NCBI GenBank assembly: GCA_021738385.1
Contig: JAIPCF010000002.1
Coordinates: forward strand, 21,360 to 85,359
DNA length: 64,000 bases
Reading direction: 5' to 3'
DNA from: Sulfuritalea sp.
GTDB taxonomy: Bacteria; Pseudomonadota; Gammaproteobacteria; Burkholderiales; Rhodocyclaceae
Shown here: positions 55,257-63,971 of the stretch, one piece after another
How positions within the stretch are numbered: the first letter of the stretch is position 1
How the letters are laid out: each line of letters begins with the position of its first letter
Made by a program: the position numbers and the translations under genes
Notes under the pieces: generated by a model
The model's database searches: none
The model's input: only the letters and a program-made list of their open reading frames with translations
What the model was told of the DNA's origin: nothing

Positions 55257-55520
55257 CTACTTGGGCGGGTTGCCGTTCTTTGCGGCATTCGGTGGAGGGG
55301 CTTGCTTCAGCTTTTTTGCTGTCCTGATATCCATAACTAGCTTTGTCGCCGCAATCAGATTCACCACAACCACGGCGATCGCCGGCCAGATCGGCAATTC
55401 CTGACCCGTTTTCAAACCGTAGACAAGCAGTCCCCCAAGTGCGAGTCCACCGATCAGAATTGTTATGGCGCTACCGTTGATGAAGCCTTCTTGCTTGCGA
55501 TTCAAAGCCAATTTCTCCAT
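55257..55520 (-). CDS. Small two-helix membrane protein
   Basis: The 87-residue protein has two hydrophobic segments (INGSAITILIGGLALGGLLV and IWPAIAVVVVNLIAATKLVM) and a lysine/proline-rich tail ending NAAKNGNPPK. I recognise no family. A ribosome site is not obvious (GCCATGG context at ATG 55520). It lies between DUF2855, which converges on it, and tRNA-Ala. It is probably real because of its membrane pattern and composition. Confidence 0.6.
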   Translation of the reverse strand: MEKLALNRKQEGFINGSAITILIGGLALGGLLVYGLKTGQELPIWPAIAVVVVNLIAATKLVMDIRTAKKLKQAPPPNAAKNGNPPK

Positions 55521-55632
55521 GGCAATTGCTTCTCTGCCTGCATGCCCGCCGGGCGGTTAGCATCGCCAATATTTGCTGAGGTTGGCTAGACGCCGCGCTC
55601 ATGCTCATAGCGAAATGCACAAAACAGCTTAA

Positions 55633-55708
55633 TGGTGGAGGTGAGCGGGATCGAACCGCTGGCCTCGACGTTGCGAACGTCGCGCTCTCCCAACTGAGCT
55701 ACACCCCC
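55633..55708 (-). tRNA. tRNA-Ala (anticodon CGC)
   Basis: On the minus strand the acceptor stem GGGGGTG/CACCTCC carries the G3-U70 pair that marks alanine tRNAs. The anticodon stem is CGACG/CGTCG with loop TTCGCAA, so the anticodon CGC reads GCG. CCA is encoded. Confidence 0.96.
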
Positions 55709-55789
55709 ATCCAGCGCTGCGGATTATAACAACCGGGCTGTGGCTCGGGAAGTTGGCCTACTCAAACCGACCCCTCTTGAGTACGCGCG

Positions 55790-56065
55790 TCAGTCGCAGA
55801 CCAGGCTGACTTCCTCCAAACCGCACTTGGTCACGCCCAGTGCGGTGCGCACGACCAGAGGATAGGCGCTGCCGATGAACTGCCCGAAACTGGCAATGTT
55901 GTAACCGACCACGATGCCGGGAACTGTGCCGAGCAAGACCTCACGCCCGACAACGAAACCTCGGTTCATTGCGAGATTTACCGCGGCACCAATACTCCTG
56001 CCTTTCAATGAAACTTCCAGCTGAGTACTTTTCTGGCGTAAACCCTTGCGCTCTTTGTTGGCCAT
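55790..56065 (-). CDS. Conserved-looking hypothetical protein
   Basis: I do not recognise this 91-residue protein. It has a basic N-terminus (ANKERKGLRQKSTQLEVSLK), a central stretch rich in Gly and Val (GREVLLGTVPGIVVGYNIAS) and a C-terminal cysteine pair (TKCGLEEVSLVC). The middle is only moderately hydrophobic, so it could be a peripheral or weakly membrane-bound protein. AAGGGAAG lies about nine bases before ATG 56065, supporting translation. It sits between sua5 (upstream on the same strand) and tRNA-Ala. Confidence 0.55.
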   Translation of the reverse strand: MANKERKGLRQKSTQLEVSLKGRSIGAAVNLAMNRGFVVGREVLLGTVPGIVVGYNIASFGQFIGSAYPLVVRTALGVTKCGLEEVSLVCD

Positions 56066-56126
56066 GGCTTCTTCCCTTCTACCGGAATTCGGCTCAAGAA
56101 AAATTATCGGCCGCGCTCAGTCGTTT

Positions 56127-57128
56127 CTAGGGCTTGATGACGCCAATGTTTTGCCCTCTATTCGATCCTGCCGCGGCTCGACGCAAACGGTCGGCAACAG
56201 CTCGCCAACTATCGGTTGCTGGCGGCGCTTCTACCAGAATCAGGTCCGCTCCGATTGCATCAAGCTCTCGCAACCGGGCATAGAGGTCGTGGGCGAATTG
56301 GGCCGGGTCGGCGCTGGCGGAAAACCATTCAAGCTTTTCATGGCTGAATGTGGATGGCTGGACCGCCAGAACCGCAAGATGCTGGCCGGATTGAGCCGCC
56401 CGATGCGCAAGCTGCGCCACTTCAGCCGCAGCCACCAAATTCAGCGGCGTTTTCGGAGCGTAGTGCGCTTCCAGACTGCCTGATACCCTGGGGGTTTCCG
56501 CCTTTGCGCCGAACTCCGGAATGAAGCCCAATACATCACCCAAGGCTGACGCGTCGAGAATGCCCGGACGCAGAATGCGCGGCTCACTGCCTGAAAGATC
56601 AAGAATGGTCGATTCGATGCCGACTTGGCATGGGCCGCCGTCCAGAATCATGGACACCGACTTGCCGAGCTCTTCACGCACATGCGCCGCCGTCGTTGGA
56701 CTGATGCGGCCAAATCGATTGGCCGACGGCGCCGCGATACCACCACCGAATGCCTGCAGTAGTTGCAAAGCCATTGGGTGATTCGGCACACGCAGGCCAA
56801 CAGTATCCTGACCACCGGTGACGGCATCCAGTACGCCAGGGCGGCGCTTCATGATCATGGTCAAGGGCCCTGGCCAGAAGGCGGCTGCGAGTTTTAAGGC
56901 CAACGCAGGAAGCTCTGAAGTCCAGCGTTCGAGATGCGACGCATCGGGCAAATGCACGATCAGAGGATGATCGGCGGGCCTGCCTTTGGCAGCGAAGATG
57001 CGGGCGATGGCTTGCGGATTGCTGGCATCTGCGCCCAGGCCATAAACCGTTTCTGTGGGAAAGGCGACCAGTTCACCGGCACGCAGCAAGTCTGCTGCGC
57101 GTGATACTTCAGTCACTGGGGTTGTCAT
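56127..57128 (-). CDS. tsaC: Threonylcarbamoyl-AMP synthase (Sua5 type)
   Basis: The enzyme makes threonylcarbamoyl-AMP for the t6A tRNA modification. The 333-residue protein has the YrdC domain (LVAFPTETVYGLGADA near 23, KGRPADHPLIVHL near 47, VGLRVPNHP, and SANRFGRISPTTAAHV near 137) plus the Sua5 C-terminal domain (from about residue 190), hence the long form. ATG 57128 is preferred; an upstream TTG adds four residues. It overlaps purK by 20 bases. The t6A partner tsaE is 19 kb away in this window. Confidence 0.94.
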   Translation of the reverse strand: MTTPVTEVSRAADLLRAGELVAFPTETVYGLGADASNPQAIARIFAAKGRPADHPLIVHLPDASHLERWTSELPALALKLAAAFWPGPLTMIMKRRPGVLDAVTGGQDTVGLRVPNHPMALQLLQAFGGGIAAPSANRFGRISPTTAAHVREELGKSVSMILDGGPCQVGIESTILDLSGSEPRILRPGILDASALGDVLGFIPEFGAKAETPRVSGSLEAHYAPKTPLNLVAAAEVAQLAHRAAQSGQHLAVLAVQPSTFSHEKLEWFSASADPAQFAHDLYARLRELDAIGADLILVEAPPATDSWRAVADRLRRAAAGSNRGQNIGVIKP

Positions 57129-58269
57129 CGGTGATGCCAATTAACCGCCGTGCTGCCAGAGCCGACTTTTGCACCTGCTGCGCCTCATTACCGATCACGG
57201 TGAAATGCCCCATCTTGCGTCCAGGGCGGGCGTGATGTTTGCCGTACAGATGAAGTTTGAGATTGGGTATCGCGAGCAATTGTGTCCAGTCCGGCTCGTG
57301 GCTGTGGTGGGGGTCTCGCTGATACCACAGGTCACCCAGCAGATTTACCATCACGGCTGCCGAATGCGCCCGAGCCTCGCCCAGTGGCAAGCCGGTGAGT
57401 GCGCGTACCTGTTGTTCGAACTGATTGGTGATACAGGCGTCAAGGCTGAAGTGCCCCGAGTTGTGTGGCCGCGGGGCGATTTCATTGACGACCAACTGAC
57501 CACGCACAATGAAGAACTCGACTGCCAGCGTGCCGACATAGGCCAATTTTTGCGCGATGCCTTCGGCAAGTTCCTCGGCATTTCCAGCCAGGCAGCCGGT
57601 GGTTCTCGCGGGAACAATCGAAACATCCAGAATGCCATGACGATGACTGTTCTCGACCGTGGGGAAGCACTTCACGATTCCGGCGGCATCGCGCGTTAAC
57701 ACCACGGACACTTCATACTCCAGCGGCAGCATTTGCTCGAGCACGCAGTGCTCGCCCTTGGTCTGCCGATAGGCCAACAGCGCTTCCTCGCAGCTTTTTA
57801 CCCGCACCTGCCCTTTGCCGTCGTAGCCAAATCGAGCCACTTTAAGTATCCCGGGGAAAAGCCCCGCGTTGGCATTTGCGATGTCGGCCTCGCTGTCAAT
57901 ATCTGCATACGGCGCGTGAGGAAAACCGTGCTGCTTGAGAAAATCTTTCTCAGCACTTCGATTCTGGCTGATCGCGACTGCGTCCGCGTTTGGTCTGACT
58001 GGCATGAACTTGGACAAATAGCCCAGACTGCCGGACGGAACATTCTCGAATTCAGTGGTTACGGCGGCGCACGTTTCCGCGATCTGGTTCAGCGCATCGG
58101 AATCGTCGTATTCCGCAATCAGATGCTGGTCAGCGATACGGCCGGCGGGGCTCTGCGGATCTGGATCGAGCACCATAACCCGATAGCCAAGCTCGTGAGC
58201 GGCAATGACAAAGAAACGACCAAGCTGGCCGCCACCCAGCATGCCCAGCGTGGCGGGGGGCAGAATCAT
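57109..58269 (-). CDS. purK: 5-(Carboxyamino)imidazole ribonucleotide synthase
   Basis: PurK carboxylates AIR using ATP and bicarbonate in purine synthesis. The 386-residue ATP-grasp protein has LGMLGGGQLGRFFVIAAHEL at the start, TTEFENVPSGSLGYL near 72, and the EIAPRPHNSGHFSLDACITN block near 275, which is diagnostic of PurK. ATG 58269 overlaps the purD stop by four bases (ATGA), and its end overlaps tsaC. No purE is visible in the window. Confidence 0.95.
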   Translation of the reverse strand: MILPPATLGMLGGGQLGRFFVIAAHELGYRVMVLDPDPQSPAGRIADQHLIAEYDDSDALNQIAETCAAVTTEFENVPSGSLGYLSKFMPVRPNADAVAISQNRSAEKDFLKQHGFPHAPYADIDSEADIANANAGLFPGILKVARFGYDGKGQVRVKSCEEALLAYRQTKGEHCVLEQMLPLEYEVSVVLTRDAAGIVKCFPTVENSHRHGILDVSIVPARTTGCLAGNAEELAEGIAQKLAYVGTLAVEFFIVRGQLVVNEIAPRPHNSGHFSLDACITNQFEQQVRALTGLPLGEARAHSAAVMVNLLGDLWYQRDPHHSHEPDWTQLLAIPNLKLHLYGKHHARPGRKMGHFTVIGNEAQQVQKSALAARRLIGITDDNPSD

Positions 58270-59546
58270 CGCTTTATGGCGCGAAAGCCTATGTCGCGAC
58301 GGCACTGCATGCCGTCGAAACTGATGGGATCAAGCACTTCATAGGCGCGTTTTTGGGCCGCTTTGACGTTGTCGCCGAGCGCAGTAACGCAGAGCACGCG
58401 CCCGCCGGCGGTGACCACTTCGCCGTCTTTCTGTGTCGTGCCGGCATGAAATACATGGCTATCCTCCTGGGGCACGGGAAGGTGATGAATCACATCGCCC
58501 TTGCGGGGTGTCGCAGGATAATTGGCGGCGGCCATGACCACACCGAGCGCGACGCGTCGGTCCCACTCGGCTTCAACTTCATTGAGGCGACCGTCAATGG
58601 CGGCATCCACCAGTTCGACAAAGTTGCTCTTCAGACGCATCATGATCGGCTGGGTTTCCGGATCGCCCATGCGGCAGTTGAATTCGAGTACACGCAGGCT
58701 TCCATCGGGCTTGATCATCAGTCCGGCATAGAGAAAACCGGTGTAAACAATGCCGTCTGCGGCCATGCCGTTGATGGTAGGCATGATCACTTCGCGCATG
58801 ACGCGTCCGTGGATCTCGGGTGTTACCACCGGTGCCGGCGAGTAGGCACCCATGCCGCCGGTGTTTGGCCCCTGATCACAATCCTTGAGCCGTTTGTGAT
58901 CCTGGCTGGTGGCCATTGCCAGCGCATGTCGGCCGTCGGCCATAACGATGAAGCTGGCCTCCTCGCCCTCAAGAAACTCCTCGATTACGACTCGCGCGCC
59001 CGCCTCGGAGTGCTTTACCGCGAGCGTGTTGTCCTCCAGCATCATATCGACGGCGGCATGGGCTTCGGCTGCATCCATCGCCACGACCACGCCCTTGCCT
59101 GCGGCCAAACCATCGGCCTTGACCACGATGGGTGCGCCTTCGGCATCGATGTAGGCATGTGCGGCCTGAGCATTCGTGAAGGTTTCAAACTTTGCTGTCG
59201 GAATATTGTGCCGACTCATGAAGCGCTTGGCGAAATCCTTCGAACTTTCAAGCTGCGCTGCAGCTTTGGTCGGACCAAAGATGCGCAAATTGCGCGCCCG
59301 AAAAACATCGACAATGCCATCCGCCAGCGGTGCTTCAGGACCGACGACCGTGGCGTGTACCTTCTCGCGCGCGGCGTAATCGGCGAGTTCATTGATGTCG
59401 CTGATCGGCAGATTTTCCAGCTCGTGCTCAAGCTCGGTGCCCGCATTGCCCGGTGCAACATAAACCCTCTGCAAGCCTGGCGCCTGCGCCAGGCGCCAGG
59501 CCAGCGCATGCTCGCGGCCGCCAGAACCGACGACTAATATCTTCAT
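58266..59546 (-). CDS. purD: Phosphoribosylamine-glycine ligase
   Basis: PurD joins phosphoribosylamine and glycine. The 426-residue ATP-grasp enzyme has KILVVGSGGREHALAWRLAQ at the N-terminus, VVGPEAPLADGIVD near 66, VVKADGLAAGKGVVVA near 144, and SQDHKRLKDCDQGPNTGGMG near 213, all typical. It ends overlapping purK and starts 88 bases downstream of purH. The order purH-purD-purK-sua5 indicates one purine operon. Confidence 0.97.
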   Translation of the reverse strand: MKILVVGSGGREHALAWRLAQAPGLQRVYVAPGNAGTELEHELENLPISDINELADYAAREKVHATVVGPEAPLADGIVDVFRARNLRIFGPTKAAAQLESSKDFAKRFMSRHNIPTAKFETFTNAQAAHAYIDAEGAPIVVKADGLAAGKGVVVAMDAAEAHAAVDMMLEDNTLAVKHSEAGARVVIEEFLEGEEASFIVMADGRHALAMATSQDHKRLKDCDQGPNTGGMGAYSPAPVVTPEIHGRVMREVIMPTINGMAADGIVYTGFLYAGLMIKPDGSLRVLEFNCRMGDPETQPIMMRLKSNFVELVDAAIDGRLNEVEAEWDRRVALGVVMAAANYPATPRKGDVIHHLPVPQEDSHVFHAGTTQKDGEVVTAGGRVLCVTALGDNVKAAQKRAYEVLDPISFDGMQCRRDIGFRAIKR

Positions 59547-59634
59547 GGAAGCGCCTTTTCAGCCACAGAAAATTCTGAGAAATGCCCTTGCGGCATGTCT
59601 CTGTTCCCTCTGGACTCTTTGTGCCAAATTGATA

Positions 59635-61215
59635 TCAATGCCTGAAATGCCGGAAACCGGTCACCACCATTGCAAGATTCTGCTCGTCTGCTGCAGCGAT
59701 GACTTCGGCATCGCGCACCGAGCCGCCGGGCTGGATGACCGCGGTCGCCCCTGCCTTGGCCAGCACATCGAGACCATCGCGGAAGGGAAAGAATGCGTCT
59801 GACGCGGCAACCGAACCCACCACCGTCAGGCCATTGTTTTCGGCCTTGATGGCGGCAATGCGCGCCGAATCGACGCGACTCATCTGACCCGCGCCTACGC
59901 CCACTGTCATACCGTCCTTGCAATAGACGATGGCATTCGATTTGACGTACTTGGCCACCCTCCACGCAAACAGCAGATCGCTCATCTCCTGAGCGGATGG
60001 CGCACGCTTGGTGACCACCTTGATGTCATCCTGAGTGATGCGCGCCTCATCGGCGCTTTGCAGCAACAATCCGCCACCTACGCGTTTGTAATCGAAAGCG
60101 CCGGCCGCCTTGCCGAGAGGCACGACAAGCACTCGCAGATTTTGCTTGGCGGCAAATACAGCACGCGCTTCTGCAGTGATTTCAGGCGCGATGATGACTT
60201 CGGCAAACTGCCCGGCGATGGCCTCGGCGGCTACTTTGTCGATCGCGACGTTGAAAGCGATGATGCCTCCGAAGGCCGAGGTCGGGTCGGTCTTGAAGGC
60301 TTTGCGATAGGTTTCCTCTGCATTCACACCAACGGCGACTCCGCAGGGATTGGCATGCTTGACGATGACACAGGCAGCAGGACCGACAGAACCATCGAAA
60401 GCCTTGACACATTCCCATGCCGCATCGGCGTCGGCAATGTTGTTGTAAGACAGTTCCTTGCCCTGCAGTTGCTGATAGCTTGCAATGCTTCCGGCTACAA
60501 CGGCAGTCTCGCGATAGAAGGCGGCTTGCTGATGCGGGTTCTCGCCATAGCGCAGGGTTTCCATTTTGTCGAAGGCGAGCTGCAGCTTTTCTGGAAAAAT
60601 GCCCGGCTTGTTTTCTTCGTCAAGCGAGGTCAGCCAGTTGGCGATGGCAGAGTCGTAGCGTGCAGTGTGAGTAAAAGCCTTTTTTGCCAACGCAAAGCGG
60701 GTTTTGTAGGAAATCGCCCCGCCCGACTTGATCTCTTCCAGTATTGGCTCGTAGTCCTCGGGATCGGTCACCACGGCCACACCGCCTTGTTCATTTCCGT
60801 GATTCTTTGCTGCTGCTCGAACCATGGTCGGCCCACCGATATCGATGTTCTCAATCGCGTCGTCAAGTGTGCATCCAGGCTTGGCTACGGTCTCGCGAAA
60901 CGGGTAGAGATTCACTACCACCAGATCGATCGCAGGAATGCCATGCTGTTCCATGACCGCGAGATGTTCGGGCAGATCACGCCGACCCAGAATGCCGCCG
61001 TGCACCTTGGGATGCAGGGTCTTGACTCGGCCATCAAGCATTTCGGGAAAGCCAGTGTAGTCGGAGACGTCGGTGACATCGAGCCCGGCATCACGCAATA
61101 GTCTGGCGGTACCGCCGGTGGACAAAAGCTTGACGCCGTTTTGAGCCAGGCCGCGAGCGAAATCTACCGCGCCTCGCTTGTCGGAAACGCTGATCAGCGC
61201 CTGTGTGACTTTCAT
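59635..61215 (-). CDS. purH: Bifunctional AICAR transformylase/IMP cyclohydrolase
   Basis: PurH catalyses the last two steps to IMP. The 526-residue protein has the N-terminal cyclohydrolase ([48 protein letters not shown]) and the C-terminal transformylase with [20 protein letters not shown] near 285 and the end segment [20 protein letters not shown]. Length is normal. A degenerate copy of the G-rich element lies directly upstream (61232-61345), so its promoter region is within or next to the repeat. Confidence 0.97.
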   Translation of the reverse strand: MKVTQALISVSDKRGAVDFARGLAQNGVKLLSTGGTARLLRDAGLDVTDVSDYTGFPEMLDGRVKTLHPKVHGGILGRRDLPEHLAVMEQHGIPAIDLVVVNLYPFRETVAKPGCTLDDAIENIDIGGPTMVRAAAKNHGNEQGGVAVVTDPEDYEPILEEIKSGGAISYKTRFALAKKAFTHTARYDSAIANWLTSLDEENKPGIFPEKLQLAFDKMETLRYGENPHQQAAFYRETAVVAGSIASYQQLQGKELSYNNIADADAAWECVKAFDGSVGPAACVIVKHANPCGVAVGVNAEETYRKAFKTDPTSAFGGIIAFNVAIDKVAAEAIAGQFAEVIIAPEITAEARAVFAAKQNLRVLVVPLGKAAGAFDYKRVGGGLLLQSADEARITQDDIKVVTKRAPSAQEMSDLLFAWRVAKYVKSNAIVYCKDGMTVGVGAGQMSRVDSARIAAIKAENNGLTVVGSVAASDAFFPFRDGLDVLAKAGATAVIQPGGSVRDAEVIAAADEQNLAMVVTGFRHFRH

Positions 61216-61231
61216 GAGTACCTCTCGGGAA

Positions 61232-61345
61232 TTAACTTGAAATAACTCGCTCTGATCGACTGGTGATCGTGAAACAAAGCGAGAAAATCATTAGCCCTCC
61301 CCGCGCGGGGAAGGCTGGGCGGGGGCGGGGCTGCTTGCCGCGTTT
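61232..61345. repeat. Dispersed G-rich element, degenerate copy C
   Basis: TTAACTTGAAATAACTCGC and the following CGACTGGTGATCGT align without gaps to the left block of copies A and B. The core differs: CCTCCCCGCGCGGGGAAGG followed by GGGCGGGGGCGGGG. It lies between fis (3' side) and purH (5' side). The right block is not recognisable. Confidence 0.6.
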
Positions 61346-61389
61346 ACCTTGTTGCATTCTCTGGGACGCCTCTAATCACCGCGTAAACT

Positions 61390-61620
61390 TTAGATCATTT
61401 CGTGGTCGACCAACATACGACGCAGTGTGCCGCGACTAATGCCAAGCATCTCTGCAGCGACAGTCTGATTGCCGCCTGCCTGTTTCATCACCACTTCCAG
61501 CATCGGCAGTTCAACACACTTCAACACCATGTCGTAGATTGCGTGTGGCGCCTGACCATCCAGATCGCGAAAATAGCGATTAAGGTTGCGCCGCACGCAC
61601 TCGGGAATTTCGTTGCTCAT
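61390..61620 (-). CDS. fis: Fis-family nucleoid protein
   Basis: The 76-residue protein has the Fis core: a dimerising segment (APHAIYDMVLKCVELPMLEV) and the C-terminal helix-turn-helix GNQTVAAEMLGISRGTLRRM. It lacks the longer N-terminal arm of E. coli Fis, as is usual in Betaproteobacteria. It overlaps the dusB stop by four bases, in the classic dusB-fis operon. It should shape the nucleoid and regulate growth-phase genes. Confidence 0.94.
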   Translation of the reverse strand: MSNEIPECVRRNLNRYFRDLDGQAPHAIYDMVLKCVELPMLEVVMKQAGGNQTVAAEMLGISRGTLRRMLVDHEMI

Positions 61621-62639
61621 GCAGCCATCATTTCTTCAGAACTGGTTTCATACGATAGACGCTCGTTGGCCGCCGCGTGACCAAGAAAGAACTCATCGGT
61701 CGCGTCCATTTGCTGCTCAACATCTTGCATCTGGTTCATGGCGTGACGGAAATGCGCTGCACCGACAAGACCCTTGGTGTACCAGCTGATGTGTTTGCGC
61801 GCAATTCGCACGCCCGTCTCCTCGCCGTAGAAATCATACAAATCTGCCAGATGCCTGCGCAGAACGCCATGTATCTCTTCCACCTTCGGCGGCGCCAACA
61901 ACTCGCCGGTCTTCAGGAAACATTCTATCTCGCGAAACAGCCAGGGCCGCCCTTGCGCCGCACGACCGATCATGATGCCGTCCGCGCCCGTGTAATCGAG
62001 CACGTAGCGCGCCTTTTGCGGCGTGTCAATATCGCCATTGGCAATCACCGGAATTTTGACCTGCGATTTGACCTGGGCGATGGTGTCGTATTCAGCCTCA
62101 CCCATGTATTGATCGGCGCGAGTTCGTCCATGGATGGCAATCGCGCGAATGCCCGACTCTTCTGCGATGCGGGCGATGTGTGGCGCGTTGCGGTTCTCGC
62201 GATTCCAGCCGGTACGAAACTTGAGCGTCACAGGGGTATCCGGCACAGCAGCCACCACCGCTTCAAGAATTCTCGCCACCAGCGGCTCATTTTGCATCAA
62301 CGCCGACCCAGCCATAACATTGCAAATCTTCTTTGCCGGGCAACCCATGTTGATGTCAATGATCTGCGCGCCATTGTCCGCATTGTGTCGAGCGGCCTGC
62401 GCCATCATGCTCGGGTCGGCGCCCGCGATCTGTACTGAAACAGGATCCACCTCACCCTCGTGATTGGCACGCCGCCGTGTCTTGGCGCTGCCATACAACA
62501 AAGAGTTGGACGTCACCATTTCAGAGACTGCAAGTCCGGCGCCGAGAGATTTGCATAGCTGCCGGAATGGACGATCCGTGACCCCGGCCATGGGCGCGAC
62601 AAACAGATTGTTGCGCAACTGAAAGCCGAGAAAGTCCAT
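61617..62639 (-). CDS. dusB: tRNA-dihydrouridine synthase B
   Basis: DusB reduces uridines in tRNA with FMN. The 340-residue protein has VAPMAGVTDRPFRQLCKSLG near residue 16, the catalytic cysteine in INMGCPAKKICNVMAGSALM near 95-115, AIHGRTRADQYMGEAEYDTI near 165 and IMIGRAAQGRPWLFREIE near 220. ATG 62639 gives the family N-terminus (MDFLGFQLRNN); the longer upstream reading is unlikely. It is followed by fis with a four-base overlap. Confidence 0.96.
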   Translation of the reverse strand: MDFLGFQLRNNLFVAPMAGVTDRPFRQLCKSLGAGLAVSEMVTSNSLLYGSAKTRRRANHEGEVDPVSVQIAGADPSMMAQAARHNADNGAQIIDINMGCPAKKICNVMAGSALMQNEPLVARILEAVVAAVPDTPVTLKFRTGWNRENRNAPHIARIAEESGIRAIAIHGRTRADQYMGEAEYDTIAQVKSQVKIPVIANGDIDTPQKARYVLDYTGADGIMIGRAAQGRPWLFREIECFLKTGELLAPPKVEEIHGVLRRHLADLYDFYGEETGVRIARKHISWYTKGLVGAAHFRHAMNQMQDVEQQMDATDEFFLGHAAANERLSYETSSEEMMAA

Positions 62640-62752
62640 GTCGGAAGAAAGGAAAGCGGGTGGGAAGGCCGGGATTTTAACGCAAAGCATCCAAGCGGTA
62701 ATCGAGACTATTTATCACCTGAACGACCGAGCAGGAATCATGCCTTCAGGTT

Positions 62753-63817
62753 TCAAGGCCAGGCGCGGGCACCGTAGATCATCCGTTTCGCCACAAACGC
62801 CCTCAAGGGCGGCAATAAATCCAGTGCCAGAAGCCCGGCACCGCGTGCGTGTTTTAACGGCGCAAACTCCGACGCGAAGCCATCAAGAAGCAAATTGGTA
62901 AAACCGATCGCACCCCTGCGATCCACCACACGACGGCGCGCATAGGCGGCGAGCAACTCGGCACTCCCTGGATCGCCAGCACCACTCAGTTGCTGCGCCA
63001 GTTCCCAAATGTCGCGCAGAGCGAGATTGAATCCCTGCCCTGCGACCGGGTGCAGCGTCTGAGCCGCATTGCCGAGCCAAACCTGACGATCACTTATGGG
63101 CACTGGTCGATAGTGCAGTCCAAGCGGGTAAGCCGTGCGCGGACTCGCTGCGATAAACCTGTGCCTGCTACCAAAGCGCTGTTGCAGCAACGCAAGAAAT
63201 GCCACATCGTTCATTGCCTTGACCTCTGCTACCACTTCGTCAGCGCAGGTCAGCACCACCGAATACTCATCACCCAAGGGCAGCAATGCCACCGGCCCCT
63301 CGCTGGTGAATCGCTCCCAGGCGACATTGCAATGTGATTTGGCGACTTTCACCGAGCACAATACCGCGTGTTGACCGTAGTCGCGATGGACGCCTGCGTC
63401 GGCGCCTATTGCGCCTTCCGCGAATGCCGTCAGCGCGAAATCTTCCGTATCGTCAGCGCCGACTTTTGAGTTCTCGTGAAAAACGATACCGGCGGCAGCC
63501 ACCGCAGTGTCAAGTGCCGCGATCAGATCGCTGGCAGATAACACCCAACCCAGCGCCTTCAAATTATGCTCCGCGGCGCGCAGGCAGCTTCGCCCAAATC
63601 CTCCACGCTGCGATACATGAATGGTTTCAATGGGTGTTGCGCATAGACCCGGCCAAACTCCCAGCCACTCAAGTACTTGTCGGGCACCGTCGGACAAAGC
63701 CAATACGCGAACATCCTTGCGCACTGCGGCTCGCTCGCGAGCTTCAAATATTTCGGCAGTAATGCCCTGAAGTTTCAGCGCAAGGGCTAGCGTCATTCCT
63801 GCCGGGCCGCCGCCCAC
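62753..63817 (-). CDS. ubiH: UbiH/COQ6-type FAD monooxygenase, start disturbed
   Basis: The protein is a flavin hydroxylase of ubiquinone synthesis. The readable frame (354 residues from GTG 63817) has GGGPAGMTLALALKLQG, VLALSDGARQVLEWLGVWP, TIHVSQRGGFGRSCLRAAEH, DYGQHAVL, and the second FAD motif GNAAQTLHPVAGQGFNLALRD. The first beta strand (KVAIV) is coded upstream in frame without any start codon. ATG 63840, in another frame, would give a normal N-terminus (MAAL-K/R-VAIVGGG) if one base were added near 63827, so a single-base deletion or sequencing error is likely. Otherwise the gene is intact. Confidence 0.85.
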   Translation of the reverse strand: MGGGPAGMTLALALKLQGITAEIFEARERAAVRKDVRVLALSDGARQVLEWLGVWPGLCATPIETIHVSQRGGFGRSCLRAAEHNLKALGWVLSASDLIAALDTAVAAAGIVFHENSKVGADDTEDFALTAFAEGAIGADAGVHRDYGQHAVLCSVKVAKSHCNVAWERFTSEGPVALLPLGDEYSVVLTCADEVVAEVKAMNDVAFLALLQQRFGSRHRFIAASPRTAYPLGLHYRPVPISDRQVWLGNAAQTLHPVAGQGFNLALRDIWELAQQLSGAGDPGSAELLAAYARRRVVDRRGAIGFTNLLLDGFASEFAPLKHARGAGLLALDLLPPLRAFVAKRMIYGARAWP

Positions 63818-63872
63818 GATGGCAACCTTAGGGCGGCCATCGTGGGCGCCGGAGCCTTGATCTGGTAAGCCT

Positions 63873-63971
63873 TCCTCCCGCCCCCCTTCCCGGGGAAGGG
63901 GGGGCGCGGGCGTCCCCCCAAGGGGAAATTCTGGACCTTCCCCCCGGCCCCCTTCCCGAGGAAGGGGGAGA
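63873..63971. repeat. G/C-tract repeat pair at window end
   Basis: Two similar palindromes, CCCCCCTTCCCGGGGAAGGG with its flanking G (63881-63904) and CCCCCTTCCCGAGGAAGGGG (63949-63968), are separated by about 45 bases of mixed G/C runs. They lie just upstream of the disturbed ubiH start. The element may extend beyond the window. Confidence 0.65.

Noticed and set aside
62753..63817. Apparent loss of the GADG-x2-S-x2-R motif in UbiH
   Set aside because: The segment AEGAIGADAGVHRDYGQ agrees with the Betaproteobacterial UbiH pattern as I recall it, so no deletion is inferred.
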